DNA of 6,912 nt from positions 1 to 6,912 of the forward strand of contig JAGKWY010000166.1 of the NCBI GenBank assembly GCA_021151625.1, written 5' to 3'. The translations under genes and the position numbers were made by a program. The notes beneath the pieces were generated by a model. It saw only the letters and a list, made by a program, of their open reading frames with translations. It ran no database searches and had not been told where the DNA came from. Position 1 is the first letter of the stretch, and every line of letters begins with the position of its first letter. Positions 1 to 5,829 of this stretch are shown here, piece by piece. This DNA comes from Gammaproteobacteria bacterium. GTDB taxonomy: Bacteria; Pseudomonadota; Gammaproteobacteria; Pseudomonadales; Cellvibrionaceae.

Positions 1-820
1 CTCTTCACGTCGTATCGTGTTCATGGCATCTACCGAAGGTGGTGTGGAAATTGAAAAAGTTGCGCACGACACTCCAGAAAAAATTCTGAAAGTTGCTGTT
101 GATCCGCTGGTAGGTGCTCAACCATTCCAGGGTCGTGATCTGGCTTTCAAACTCGGTTTGGAAGGCAAGCAAATTAACCAATTCGTGAAGATTTTCTTAG
201 GTCTTGCGCAATTGTTTAAAGAGAAAGATTTGGCTTTGCTGGAAGTTAACCCATTGGTTATCACTCCAGCGGGCGATTTGCATTGCCTGGATGCCAAGTT
301 GGTAATCGACGGCAACGCTCTGTACCGTCATCCAGAACTGAAAGCAATGCAAGATCCATCACAAGAAGATGCGCGTGAAGCTCATGCTGCTGCTTGGGAA
401 CTGAACTACGTTGCTCTGGGTGGTGATATCGGTTGTATGGTTAACGGCGCTGGTTTGGCGATGGGCACCATGGACATCGTTAAACTGCACGGCGGTCAAC
501 CTGCCAACTTCCTCGACGTAGGTGGTGGTGCGACCAAAGAGCGCGTAGTTGAAGCGTTCAAAATCATTCTGTCTGATGACGCGGTGAAAGCTGTATTCAT
601 CAACATCTTCGGCGGTATCGTACGTTGCGACATGATCGCAGAAGGCGTAATCGGTGCGGTTAAAGAAGTAGGCGTGAAAGTACCTGTTGTTGTTCGTCTG
701 CAAGGTAACAATGCTGAGCTGGGCGCTAAAGTGCTGGGCGAAAGCGGCCTGAACATCATTGCCGATACCGACTTGACTGGCGCTGCCAAGAAAGTTGTTG
801 CAGCTGCTGCGAATCAATAA
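1..820 (+). CDS. sucC: Succinyl-CoA synthetase beta subunit, C-terminal part (5' end outside window)
   Basis: This is the ADP-forming succinyl-CoA ligase beta subunit, which binds nucleotide and, with SucD, interconverts succinyl-CoA and succinate with substrate-level phosphorylation in the cytoplasmic TCA cycle. The reading frame enters at base 2 and gives 272 residues before TAA at 818-820. E. coli SucC has 388 residues, so about 115 N-terminal residues (much of the ATP-grasp domain) lie upstream. The visible part aligns without gaps to my memory of E. coli SucC: SSRRIVFMASTEGGVE at the start, then the conserved NGAGLAMGTMD and FLDVGGGATKERV segments, and the succinate-loop motif NIFGGIVRCD at 602-631, then VVVRLQGNNAELGAK. 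The GTG at 17 and ATG at 23 are internal codons, not starts. sucD follows after 12 bases, so the two are surely cotranscribed. Nothing is odd in this fragment. Confidence 0.97.
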   Translation, partial: SSRRIVFMASTEGGVEIEKVAHDTPEKILKVAVDPLVGAQPFQGRDLAFKLGLEGKQINQFVKIFLGLAQLFKEKDLALLEVNPLVITPAGDLHCLDAKLVIDGNALYRHPELKAMQDPSQEDAREAHAAAWELNYVALGGDIGCMVNGAGLAMGTMDIVKLHGGQPANFLDVGGGATKERVVEAFKIILSDDAVKAVFINIFGGIVRCDMIAEGVIGAVKEVGVKVPVVVRLQGNNAELGAKVLGESGLNIIADTDLTGAAKKVVAAAANQ

Positions 821-832
821 GGGGCGAAGAAC

Positions 833-1651
833 ATGAGCGTTTTAATTAACAAAGACACCAAAGTAATTTGCCAGGGTTTCACCGGTGCGCAAGGTACTTT
901 CCACTCTGAACAAGCGATTGCTTACGGCACCAAAATGGTTGGTGGTGTAACTCCAGGTAAGGGTGGTCAAACTCACCTCGGCTTGCCAGTGTTCAACACT
1001 GTTGCTGAAGCAGTTGCTGCTACTGGTGCTGATGCATCAGTAATCTACGTTCCGGCTCCTTTCTGTAAAGACTCAATCCTTGAAGCAGCCAACGGCGGCA
1101 TCAAGTTGATCGTATGTATTACTGAAGGTATCCCGACTCTCGATATGCTTGACGCAAAAGTGAAGTGTGACGAGTTGGGCGTGCGTTTGATTGGCCCTAA
1201 CTGCCCAGGTGTCATCACTCCGGGCGAGTGCAAAATCGGCATTATGCCAGGCCACATCCACAAGCCAGGTAAAGTAGGTATCGTTTCACGTTCAGGTACT
1301 TTGACTTATGAAGCTGTGAAACAAACTACCGATTACGGTTTCGGCCAATCTACTTGCGTAGGTATTGGTGGTGACCCAATCCCAGGCTCCAACTTCATCG
1401 ACATCCTGAAGTTGTTCCAGGCCGACCCACAAACCGAAGCGATCGTAATGATCGGTGAGATCGGTGGTTCTGCAGAAGAAGAAGCTGCAGCATTCATCAA
1501 AGCTAACGTGACCAAACCTGTTGTGTCTTACATTGCTGGTGTAACCGCACCTGCTGGTAAGCGCATGGGTCACGCTGGTGCGATTATTTCTGGCGGTAAA
1601 GGTACTGCTGACGAGAAATTTGCTGCACTGGAAATCTATCGCGTGCGATGA
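833..1651 (+). CDS. sucD: Succinyl-CoA synthetase alpha subunit with replaced/truncated C-terminus
   Basis: The alpha subunit binds CoA and carries the phosphohistidine intermediate of succinyl-CoA synthetase. Visible motifs are the CoA-binding start GFTGAQGTFHSEQA (residues 15-28), GGVTPGKGG (37-45), IGPNCPGVITPGECKIG (120-136), SRSGTLTYEA (152-161), GEIGGSAEEEAA (208-219) and the active-site histidine His247 in GKRMGHAGAI. The ATG at 833 matches the E. coli start and is preceded by a purine-rich AAGGGGCGAAGA. The protein has 272 residues, against 289 in E. coli. Alignment is colinear and gap-free to DEKFAALE (ends residue 267, base 1633). E. coli then has about 22 more residues (AAGVKTVRSLADIG...), whereas here only IYRVR and TGA follow. 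None of the three forward frames after 1633 encodes a VRSLADIG-like tail, so a simple frameshift does not explain it. The catalytic residues are intact. Whether the loss of the last helix is tolerated is unknown. Confidence 0.95.
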   Translation: MSVLINKDTKVICQGFTGAQGTFHSEQAIAYGTKMVGGVTPGKGGQTHLGLPVFNTVAEAVAATGADASVIYVPAPFCKDSILEAANGGIKLIVCITEGIPTLDMLDAKVKCDELGVRLIGPNCPGVITPGECKIGIMPGHIHKPGKVGIVSRSGTLTYEAVKQTTDYGFGQSTCVGIGGDPIPGSNFIDILKLFQADPQTEAIVMIGEIGGSAEEEAAAFIKANVTKPVVSYIAGVTAPAGKRMGHAGAIISGGKGTADEKFAALEIYRVR

Positions 1652-1659
1652 ATTTCATC
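1647..1659. repeat. 13-base palindrome over the sucD stop codon
   Basis: GATGAA-T-TTCATC is a perfect inverted repeat with a one-base centre. It overlaps the TGA of sucD and lies 14 bases past the point where SucD stops matching its family. As RNA the arms are too close for a good hairpin, so a DNA-level role or chance is more likely. It has no T-run and is not a terminator. Confidence 0.35.
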
Positions 1660-1748
1660 TAGGTTTTCACCTTGCGTCTCCTGTCTGAATTTGCTGTGCG
1701 GCAAATACTCAGGGTAATGATTTCATGGAATCTGAATGGTGAACCACA
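1652..1748 (+). other. Gap between sucD and the DUF4157 gene: weak hairpin and ribosome binding site
   Basis: This 97-base gap holds a six-base-pair stem ATTTGC/GCAAAT (1689-1694 with 1701-1706, loop TGTGCG), not followed by a T-run, so it is a poor terminator candidate. GGTGA at 1738-1742 lies six bases before the ATG at 1749 and is a modest Shine-Dalgarno match. An in-frame TGA at 1740-1742 excludes any upstream start for the next gene. I see no convincing -35/-10 pair. Readthrough from the sucCD promoter could transcribe the downstream gene. Confidence 0.35.
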
Positions 1749-3071
1749 ATGACATATGCGCCCCACAGTAAGGATAATTCCAACCCGCAACATCAACAGC
1801 AAACGACAAAAGCAACTACGCAAACATTTTCCGATAGCCGCGAATCTACTTCGGCTTCATTACCACTGCAAGCCATGATGGCTAACAGCCCGCAGCAACA
1901 AAAATTGAAATCCGCCGCACAACTCACTGTCAGCAGCCCTGTGCTACAAAACCTGAATTCTGCCGCGCAAAGCTTTGCGAATAAATCTGAACCCATGCAG
2001 CGAATAGATGATGAAGAACCCCTGCAAGGTAAATTTGAAACTGAATCCGAACCCGCACAACTCGAAGCTGCTTCAGAAGCTCCCCGCCCAAACAATACTG
2101 GCTTACCGGATAATTTAAAATCAGGAATAGAAAATCTCTCCGGTATGAGTATGGATCACGTAAGGGTTCACTATAACTCCGACAAACCTGCGCAATTGCA
2201 AGCGCATGCCTACGCGCAGGGTGGCGAGATTCACGTCGCGCCGGGGCAGGAAAAACATTTACCCCATGAGGCTTGGCATGTGGTACAGCAGGCACAGGGT
2301 AGGGTGAAGCCTACGATGCAGATGAAAGGGGATGTGCAGATTAATGATGATGTGGGATTGGAGGCTGAGGCGGATTTGATGGGGGGACGTGCTATGAATA
2401 ATTTATATGGCAAGGGAAGCGTTAGCTCAATTAATTTGGTTTACTCTCAAACTGCTACTCAGTTATTTAAGGTTCCTGAAGATTTAACGCAAATTAAGGA
2501 TGATGTGTCAGAAATTGAGGGGCGTATTAAAGATAATAATGAAGATGGTGAGTTGCCTGGTGGTAATACCTGGGCGGATGAGACTCGAAGTGCGGTTCTC
2601 AGGAAATTGAATGAGTGGCACGCTTATGAATTGGCTTATAACAATGCAGACGTTGGTGATGATTTACCGGTATTTGGTGAGGATGTTGTTACCGAGCCAG
2701 ATGTGGGAGTTCAGCATCCAAACGGCAAATGGACTAATGTTGTAGAAAATAAGTATGTATCAGGAGGCAGATCCCGGATCACTGAAAATGTGAAGGATGC
2801 AATAGGACAAATAAAATGTAGTAATCGATCAGCAAAATATTATGGTGATCTTTTTGCTCGCATACACTTGAGTGATAATACGAGAGAGGATTTAAGGGAG
2901 AATGGCACTTCTGGGGGAGATACTAAAATGATAAATGCGTGGAAGAACTATATGAATGCTTGCGCAAATCGAATATTAATGAAGAGCACAGTTAAATTAA
3001 TTGTCATGAATCTTCCAGACAGGTTTAACGGGGAGGGGTACGATTTTGAGTGGGAAATAAATGTGAATTAA
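1749..3071 (+). CDS. DUF4157 (eCIS core) domain protein with putative PD-(D/E)XK nuclease C-terminal toxin domain
   Basis: The 440-residue protein shows three zones. Residues 1-116 are low-complexity, rich in Q, S, A, T and E, with LQAMMANSPQQQKL (40-53), a motif style common at the front of DUF4157 proteins. Residues ~117-215 are a DUF4157 domain: LPDNLKSGIENLSGMSMDHV, then the metalloprotease-like HEAWHVVQQ (HExxH at 173-177, bases 2265-2279), then VKPTMQMKGDVQINDD and EAEAD (205-209), whose acidic residue could be a third metal ligand. Residues ~242-440 form a separate domain: a helix near 277-300, TEPDVGV (P317, D318), then VVENKYV (E333, K335) and a following helix with AIGQIK. This is the alpha-beta-beta-beta-alpha order and PD-x(14)-ExK spacing of PD-(D/E)XK nucleases. 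The nuclease call is motif-level inference; I recognise no named family. No signal peptide or membrane segment is seen, as expected for a cargo loaded in the cytoplasm. The C-terminal half is clearly AT-richer than the rest. The start rests on the ATG, GGTGA upstream and an in-frame stop just before it. Confidence 0.88.
   Translation: MTYAPHSKDNSNPQHQQQTTKATTQTFSDSRESTSASLPLQAMMANSPQQQKLKSAAQLTVSSPVLQNLNSAAQSFANKSEPMQRIDDEEPLQGKFETESEPAQLEAASEAPRPNNTGLPDNLKSGIENLSGMSMDHVRVHYNSDKPAQLQAHAYAQGGEIHVAPGQEKHLPHEAWHVVQQAQGRVKPTMQMKGDVQINDDVGLEAEADLMGGRAMNNLYGKGSVSSINLVYSQTATQLFKVPEDLTQIKDDVSEIEGRIKDNNEDGELPGGNTWADETRSAVLRKLNEWHAYELAYNNADVGDDLPVFGEDVVTEPDVGVQHPNGKWTNVVENKYVSGGRSRITENVKDAIGQIKCSNRSAKYYGDLFARIHLSDNTREDLRENGTSGGDTKMINAWKNYMNACANRILMKSTVKLIVMNLPDRFNGEGYDFEWEINVN
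1887..1970 (+). repeat. 16-residue imperfect protein repeat in the DUF4157 protein leader
   Basis: Residues 47-58 (SPQQQKLKSAAQ) and 63-74 (SPVLQNLNSAAQ) share the pattern SP-x-x-Q-x-L-x-SAAQ at a 16-residue interval. The codons differ between copies, so the repeat is conserved at protein level rather than being a fresh DNA duplication. The disordered leader of such proteins may take part in loading into the injection-system tube; that role is inferred. Confidence 0.55.
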
Positions 3072-3201
3072 TTAAAAGAGTCAAAATTGAATAGTATTTG
3101 CTTAAGTCTTTTCGGATAGCAAATTATGCAAAATACGTCGATCAGCTTGCAGCACCTAAATCCAGTCTACACTTAGGCATAAATACCCAAAGAGCCAAGT
3201 T
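3072..3201 (+). other. Gap between the DUF4157 gene and the marC-like gene
   Basis: This AT-rich 130-base gap has no gene. AAAAGA (3074-3079) can pair with TCTTTT (3107-3112), and CAAA (3082-3085) with TTTG (3097-3100). The result is a weak, interrupted, terminator-like fold directly after the stop. TTGCAG (3147-3152) and TACACT (3168-3173) are separated by only 15 bases, so they are at best a suboptimal promoter for the next gene. AAAGAG (3189-3194) lies seven bases before the ATG at 3202 and can serve as its ribosome binding site. There is no reading frame that looks like an immunity protein. Confidence 0.3.
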
Positions 3202-3825
3202 ATGCTGGAAATCACCGAATACACCAAATTCCTTATCGGCCTGTTGGCTATCGTCGATCCACTAGGCGCCATCCCGGTGTTTATCGCATTAACGGTTCAT
3301 CAGAGTCACGAGCAGCAGGTTAAAACTTCTCGTCTTACGGTAATCTCTGTATTTGCTGCGTTAATGGTTGCCTTGTTAATTGGCGAATGGATTCTCTGGG
3401 CTTTCGGTATCAGCATTGACGCGTTTCGCTGTGCTGGCGGAATCATCTTATTGTTGATGGGGCTGACGATGTTGAAGTCCCGTGGGCATACCCCGGCAGA
3501 TATAGAAGCCGCGCAAGATGAAACTATTGCCCTGGTTCCGTTAACCATGCCGCTACTCGCGGGGCCGGGCGCGATGAGTGCGGTGATTGTGTATGCGCAC
3601 CAATCCAATTCGATCCTGCATTATGTGGCGATTACTGGCTGTATTTTATTGGTGAGTTGTTCGCTCTGGTTGTGTTTTAAATTCCTGCCCTGGTTTCGCC
3701 AGCATTTGAGCAAGCGCAGCATTGTGATGTCTACTCGGGTGATGGGGTTGTTGCTGACTGCTATCGCGGTGGAGTTTATTGCCGGAGGAATCAAGGGGTT
3801 GTTTCCGCAAATAGTTGGCGGATAA
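3202..3825 (+). CDS. MarC family (UPF0056) inner-membrane protein, YchE-like
   Basis: This 207-residue, strongly hydrophobic protein has about six predicted membrane helices (roughly residues 7-29, 45-67, 73-91, 111-133, 141-161, 180-200). Its motifs match the MarC family: VDPLGAIPVF (18-27) in helix 1, GISIDAFRCAGG (69-80), VPLTMPLLAGPGAMS (112-126) and RVMGLLLTAIAVEF (179-192) followed by GGIKGLFP. The segments FGISIDAFR, PLLAGPGA and GIKGLFP resemble E. coli YchE more than MarC or YhgN, and the length fits the family (about 200-220). Members sit in the inner membrane. Some archaeal homologues were reported to transport small neutral amino acids, while the bacterial role is unsettled and early claims of a link to multidrug resistance were not upheld. 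The gene stands alone, with gaps of 130 bases before and 178 after. The start is supported by AAAGAG seven bases upstream and by the helix beginning soon after. Confidence 0.92.
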   Translation: MLEITEYTKFLIGLLAIVDPLGAIPVFIALTVHQSHEQQVKTSRLTVISVFAALMVALLIGEWILWAFGISIDAFRCAGGIILLLMGLTMLKSRGHTPADIEAAQDETIALVPLTMPLLAGPGAMSAVIVYAHQSNSILHYVAITGCILLVSCSLWLCFKFLPWFRQHLSKRSIVMSTRVMGLLLTAIAVEFIAGGIKGLFPQIVGG

Positions 3826-4003
3826 CAACATCGCTAAAAAATGTTAAGCGCATGCCTTTATGGTCAATTGGCATCTATTATGTCTGCATAAATTAATAAA
3901 TATTCCCGTCGGCAGTGGTTTGGTTAGTCCTTTTAGTTAAGCGTTATTACGCAATTAATAATAATTTTCTGATGTGCATTGGAAAAAGTAAAAGAGACCA
4001 ACT
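3826..4003 (+). other. Gap between the marC-like gene and the pectate lyase gene
   Basis: No gene is visible in these 178 AT-rich bases. Short inverted repeats occur: ATGCC/GGCAT (3852-3856 with 3870-3874) and GCGT-TATT-ACGC (3941-3952). Neither is followed by a T-run. TTGGTT (3920-3925) and TTATTA (3944-3949) lie 18 bases apart, a poor promoter match that overlaps the second hairpin. AAAGAG (3991-3996) lies seven bases before the ATG at 4004 and is the likely ribosome binding site. The pectate lyase promoter probably lies here, but I cannot place it. Confidence 0.3.
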
Positions 4004-5638
4004 ATGTCCCTCATCAACCGTGTAGTTATTTTCCTGATATTCATCACTTTGCCCAATATCGGATTGGCTGATTCTTCTGTCCGTGAGCAGGCACTTCGCA
4101 CCATGAAATCCGCCAGCCAATTTATGTTGGAAAAAGCCAGTTATCGCGGTGGATTCGTCTGGTCCTATTTGCCGGATTTCTCTCGTCAATGGGGGGAGTT
4201 GGAAGCGCGCCGCACCATGGTGTGGATGCAACCACCGGGCACATCGAGCGTAGGGCATTTAATGCTGGATGCCTATCATTCAACAGGTGATGAGTTTTAT
4301 TATCAGGGCGCACAAAAAGTGGCGGCGGCCATTATTTTTGCGCAACACGCCAGTGGTGGATGGAATTATGTAGCTGATTATGCGGGTGAAGCATCGTTAA
4401 AAGACTGGTACGCGACAATTGGCAAAAATGCCTGGCGCTTGGAAGAATTCCAGCACTATTACGGCAATGCGACCTTTGATGATATGGGCACCGCAGAGGC
4501 TGCGAAATTTTTATTGCGGATGTATTTGGAGAAGCGCAATGAGCAGTATCGCGGGCCACTTTATAAAGCAATGAGTTTTGTACTCAATAGTCAATATCCC
4601 ATCGGTGGTTGGCCGCAGCGCTTTCCGTTGATGTACGACCATCCTTATCCTGATCATCCCGATTACTCATCGTTTATTACTTTCAATGATGATGTTGCCG
4701 CAGAGAATATTGATTTCCTGTTGATGTGCTACCAAACACTGGGTGAAACTCGCGTGCGTGAGCCAATCATTCGCGCAATGAATGCATTTATTGTTACTCA
4801 ACTTGGGCAACCACAACCCGGGTGGGCCTTGCAATACACCACTGAGTTACAACCCGCTGGAGCGCGTTCTTATGAGCCGCGTAGTTTGCATACGCCGACT
4901 ACCGCAGAAAATATTTCGCAGCTGATTAAATTTTATCGCTTAACAGGAGAAACAAAATTTCTGGCGCGCATTCCTGAAGCGCTGGATTGGTTGGACTCGC
5001 TAAAGTTTTCTGATACTAAAACACTTGAAGGCCGAACTCATCCCGGGTTTGTTGAGCTGGGCACAGGTAAAGCGCTCTTCACTCACAGGCGAGGTTCTAA
5101 TAGCGCGAATGGTGAATACTATGTGGATCATGTGCCGGGTAATATGCTTGCGCATTACAAATCCGCCGCAACAATTCCGGTCAGCGAATTACGTAAAGCC
5201 TATCAAGAGGTATTGGCGATTCCTGCCGCAGAAGTAAATCGTCATTCGCCTTTGCGTGAGTCGGTGCGAATGGCCCTGCCAAAATATTTCACGCTCGGTA
5301 AAGTGAGCTTTTCCGATCTGAATTTTCGCGCGCAAACAGAACGTGAGAACGCTCGTACTGACTCTTTGGCGGATCAAGTTGAGAAGTTGATTAACCAGTT
5401 AAATCAGGCTGGCTATTGGCCAACACCGCTTTACTACACGACCAATCCATACCAGGGCAAACCTCCTTCTGGCAAGGCGGGACGAGGTGATGAGCAGTAT
5501 GCAAATACTATGGTAGGGGACAAATGGGATACATCGCCGTACCCGGTGAAAACGCCGGTGATGGGGATTTCTACCGGAGCTTATATCCGTAATATGGGTG
5601 TGTTGATCCGTTATCTGGATAGCAATAACCTTCCTTAA
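4004..5638 (+). CDS. Secreted pectate lyase, polysaccharide lyase family 10, with C-terminal extension
   Basis: The protein (544 residues) should cleave polygalacturonate by calcium-dependent beta-elimination outside the cytoplasm. A signal peptide is clear: MSLINR, a hydrophobic stretch from 7 to 16, and a likely cut after GLA (residue 22). The mature part carries family 10 hallmarks: GGWNY (118-122) and GGWPQRFP (201-208), successive turns of the helical toroid, then SSFITFNDD (222-230) with the paired aspartates, and AGARSYEPRSL (285-295), like the conserved A-R-S/A-YE-x-x-SL segment. KALFTHRRGSNSANGEYYV (356-374) resembles the end of the usual catalytic domain. About 150 further residues follow, including a charged helix (445-468) and YWPTPLYYTTNPYQG (471-485), so it is longer than the ~330-residue catalytic unit. 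No carbohydrate-binding module or linker is recognisable. I cannot assign the catalytic arginine with certainty. It stands alone, with no other pectin gene in view. The ATG is supported by the signal peptide and AAAGAG seven bases upstream. Confidence 0.88.
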   Translation: MSLINRVVIFLIFITLPNIGLADSSVREQALRTMKSASQFMLEKASYRGGFVWSYLPDFSRQWGELEARRTMVWMQPPGTSSVGHLMLDAYHSTGDEFYYQGAQKVAAAIIFAQHASGGWNYVADYAGEASLKDWYATIGKNAWRLEEFQHYYGNATFDDMGTAEAAKFLLRMYLEKRNEQYRGPLYKAMSFVLNSQYPIGGWPQRFPLMYDHPYPDHPDYSSFITFNDDVAAENIDFLLMCYQTLGETRVREPIIRAMNAFIVTQLGQPQPGWALQYTTELQPAGARSYEPRSLHTPTTAENISQLIKFYRLTGETKFLARIPEALDWLDSLKFSDTKTLEGRTHPGFVELGTGKALFTHRRGSNSANGEYYVDHVPGNMLAHYKSAATIPVSELRKAYQEVLAIPAAEVNRHSPLRESVRMALPKYFTLGKVSFSDLNFRAQTERENARTDSLADQVEKLINQLNQAGYWPTPLYYTTNPYQGKPPSGKAGRGDEQYANTMVGDKWDTSPYPVKTPVMGISTGAYIRNMGVLIRYLDSNNLP

Positions 5639-5650
5639 CGACTCTACAGA

Positions 5651-5679
5651 TTAGCAAGCAGGGCACGATGGGCTAAAAT
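5651..5679 (+). promoter_or_regulatory. Candidate sigma-70 promoter for speA
   Basis: TTAGCA (5651-5656, four of six consensus bases) and TAAAAT (5674-5679, five of six) are separated by 17 bases, the optimal spacing. Transcription would start near 5686 and give a leader of about 145 bases before the speA start. This is a motif match only. Confidence 0.4.
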
Positions 5680-5696
5680 TTGCATCAACAAATGGT

Positions 5697-5727
5697 GGCC
5701 TGAAAGGGCTTTAATCCTTTATTTTTC
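5697..5727 (+). terminator. Weak terminator-like fold after the pectate lyase gene
   Basis: GGCCT-GAAA-GGGCT (5697-5710) can form a short stem with a GAAA loop, including G-T pairs, and is followed by TTTAATCCTTTATTTTT. An alternative pairing is AAAGG (5703-5707) with CCTTT (5716-5720), directly before ATTTTT. Both stems are short, so efficiency is doubtful. If the promoter at 5651-5679 is used, this element lies in the speA leader rather than only behind the lyase gene. Confidence 0.25.
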
Positions 5728-5734
5728 ATCAAAA

Positions 5735-5812
5735 ATGTGGAAAATTGCGCGCCATTTTTGCATTTGTGTCGCCGCGCTGCTGGCGGCGCATCAACGGGGG
5801 CAACCCACCTGA
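5735..5812 (+). CDS. Possible 25-residue leader peptide upstream of speA
   Basis: ATG at 5735 opens a 25-codon frame that begins MWKIARHFCICVAALLAAHQ and ends at TGA 5810-5812, three bases before the AGGAG of speA. It has a positively charged start and a hydrophobic middle like a short signal or membrane peptide, and two arginine codons (residues 6 and 21). No good Shine-Dalgarno sequence lies in front of it (CATCAAAA), so translation is uncertain. Its stop codon falls inside the stem that can cover the speA ribosome binding site, which would allow translational coupling. It may also be a chance frame. Confidence 0.25.
   Translation: MWKIARHFCICVAALLAAHQRGQPT
5770..5788 (+). promoter_or_regulatory. 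GC-rich stem-loop in the speA leader
   Basis: CGCCGC (5770-5775) pairs perfectly with GCGGCG (5783-5788) around a seven-base loop GCTGCTG. It stands out in an otherwise AT-rich leader. No T-run follows (next bases CATCAACGGGGG), so it is not a standard intrinsic terminator. It falls within the possible leader frame. Confidence 0.45.
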
Positions 5813-5822
5813 ACAGGAGTTG
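5797..5822 (+). promoter_or_regulatory. speA ribosome binding site with two mutually exclusive small stems
   Basis: AGGAG (5815-5819) is the Shine-Dalgarno sequence, ten bases before the TTG start. It can be covered by a stem made of CAAC (5801-5804) with GTTG (5819-5822) and CCT (5808-5810) with AGG (5815-5817), closed by a GAAC loop. A competing stem GGG-GCAA-CCC (5797-5806), with a stable GNRA-type loop, would take the CAAC arm away and free the site. Both are short and were read by eye. Confidence 0.35.
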
Positions 5823-5829
5823 ATGAGCC

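Noticed and set aside
359..817. 152-codon minus-strand frame opposite sucC
   Set aside because: It is fully antisense to a highly conserved coding region, shows no recognisable motif and arises from sucC codon bias.
1634..1690. Frameshift as the cause of the short SucD
   Set aside because: The other two forward frames after the break read NLSRAMNFI-stop and SIACDEFHLGFHLASPV-stop, and neither resembles the SucD tail.
1930..2295. 121-codon minus-strand frame opposite the DUF4157 gene
   Set aside because: The forward protein has clear DUF4157 motifs over the same bases. The reverse frame is arginine-rich low-complexity sequence without family features, so it is not a hidden immunity gene.
3125..3175. 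16-codon frame from ATG at 3126 as a small antitoxin
   Set aside because: It has no ribosome binding site, is very short and has no hydrophobic or charged pattern suggesting a functional peptide.
5025..5237. 70-codon plus-strand frame inside the pectate lyase gene
   Set aside because: It is in a different frame from an uninterrupted lyase frame, has no ribosome binding site and shows no motif.
5686..5829. Known riboswitch (guanidine or polyamine type) in the speA leader
   Set aside because: An ACGG tetranucleotide is present but not as a hairpin loop, and I see no paired ACGR-loop stems or other known aptamer core.
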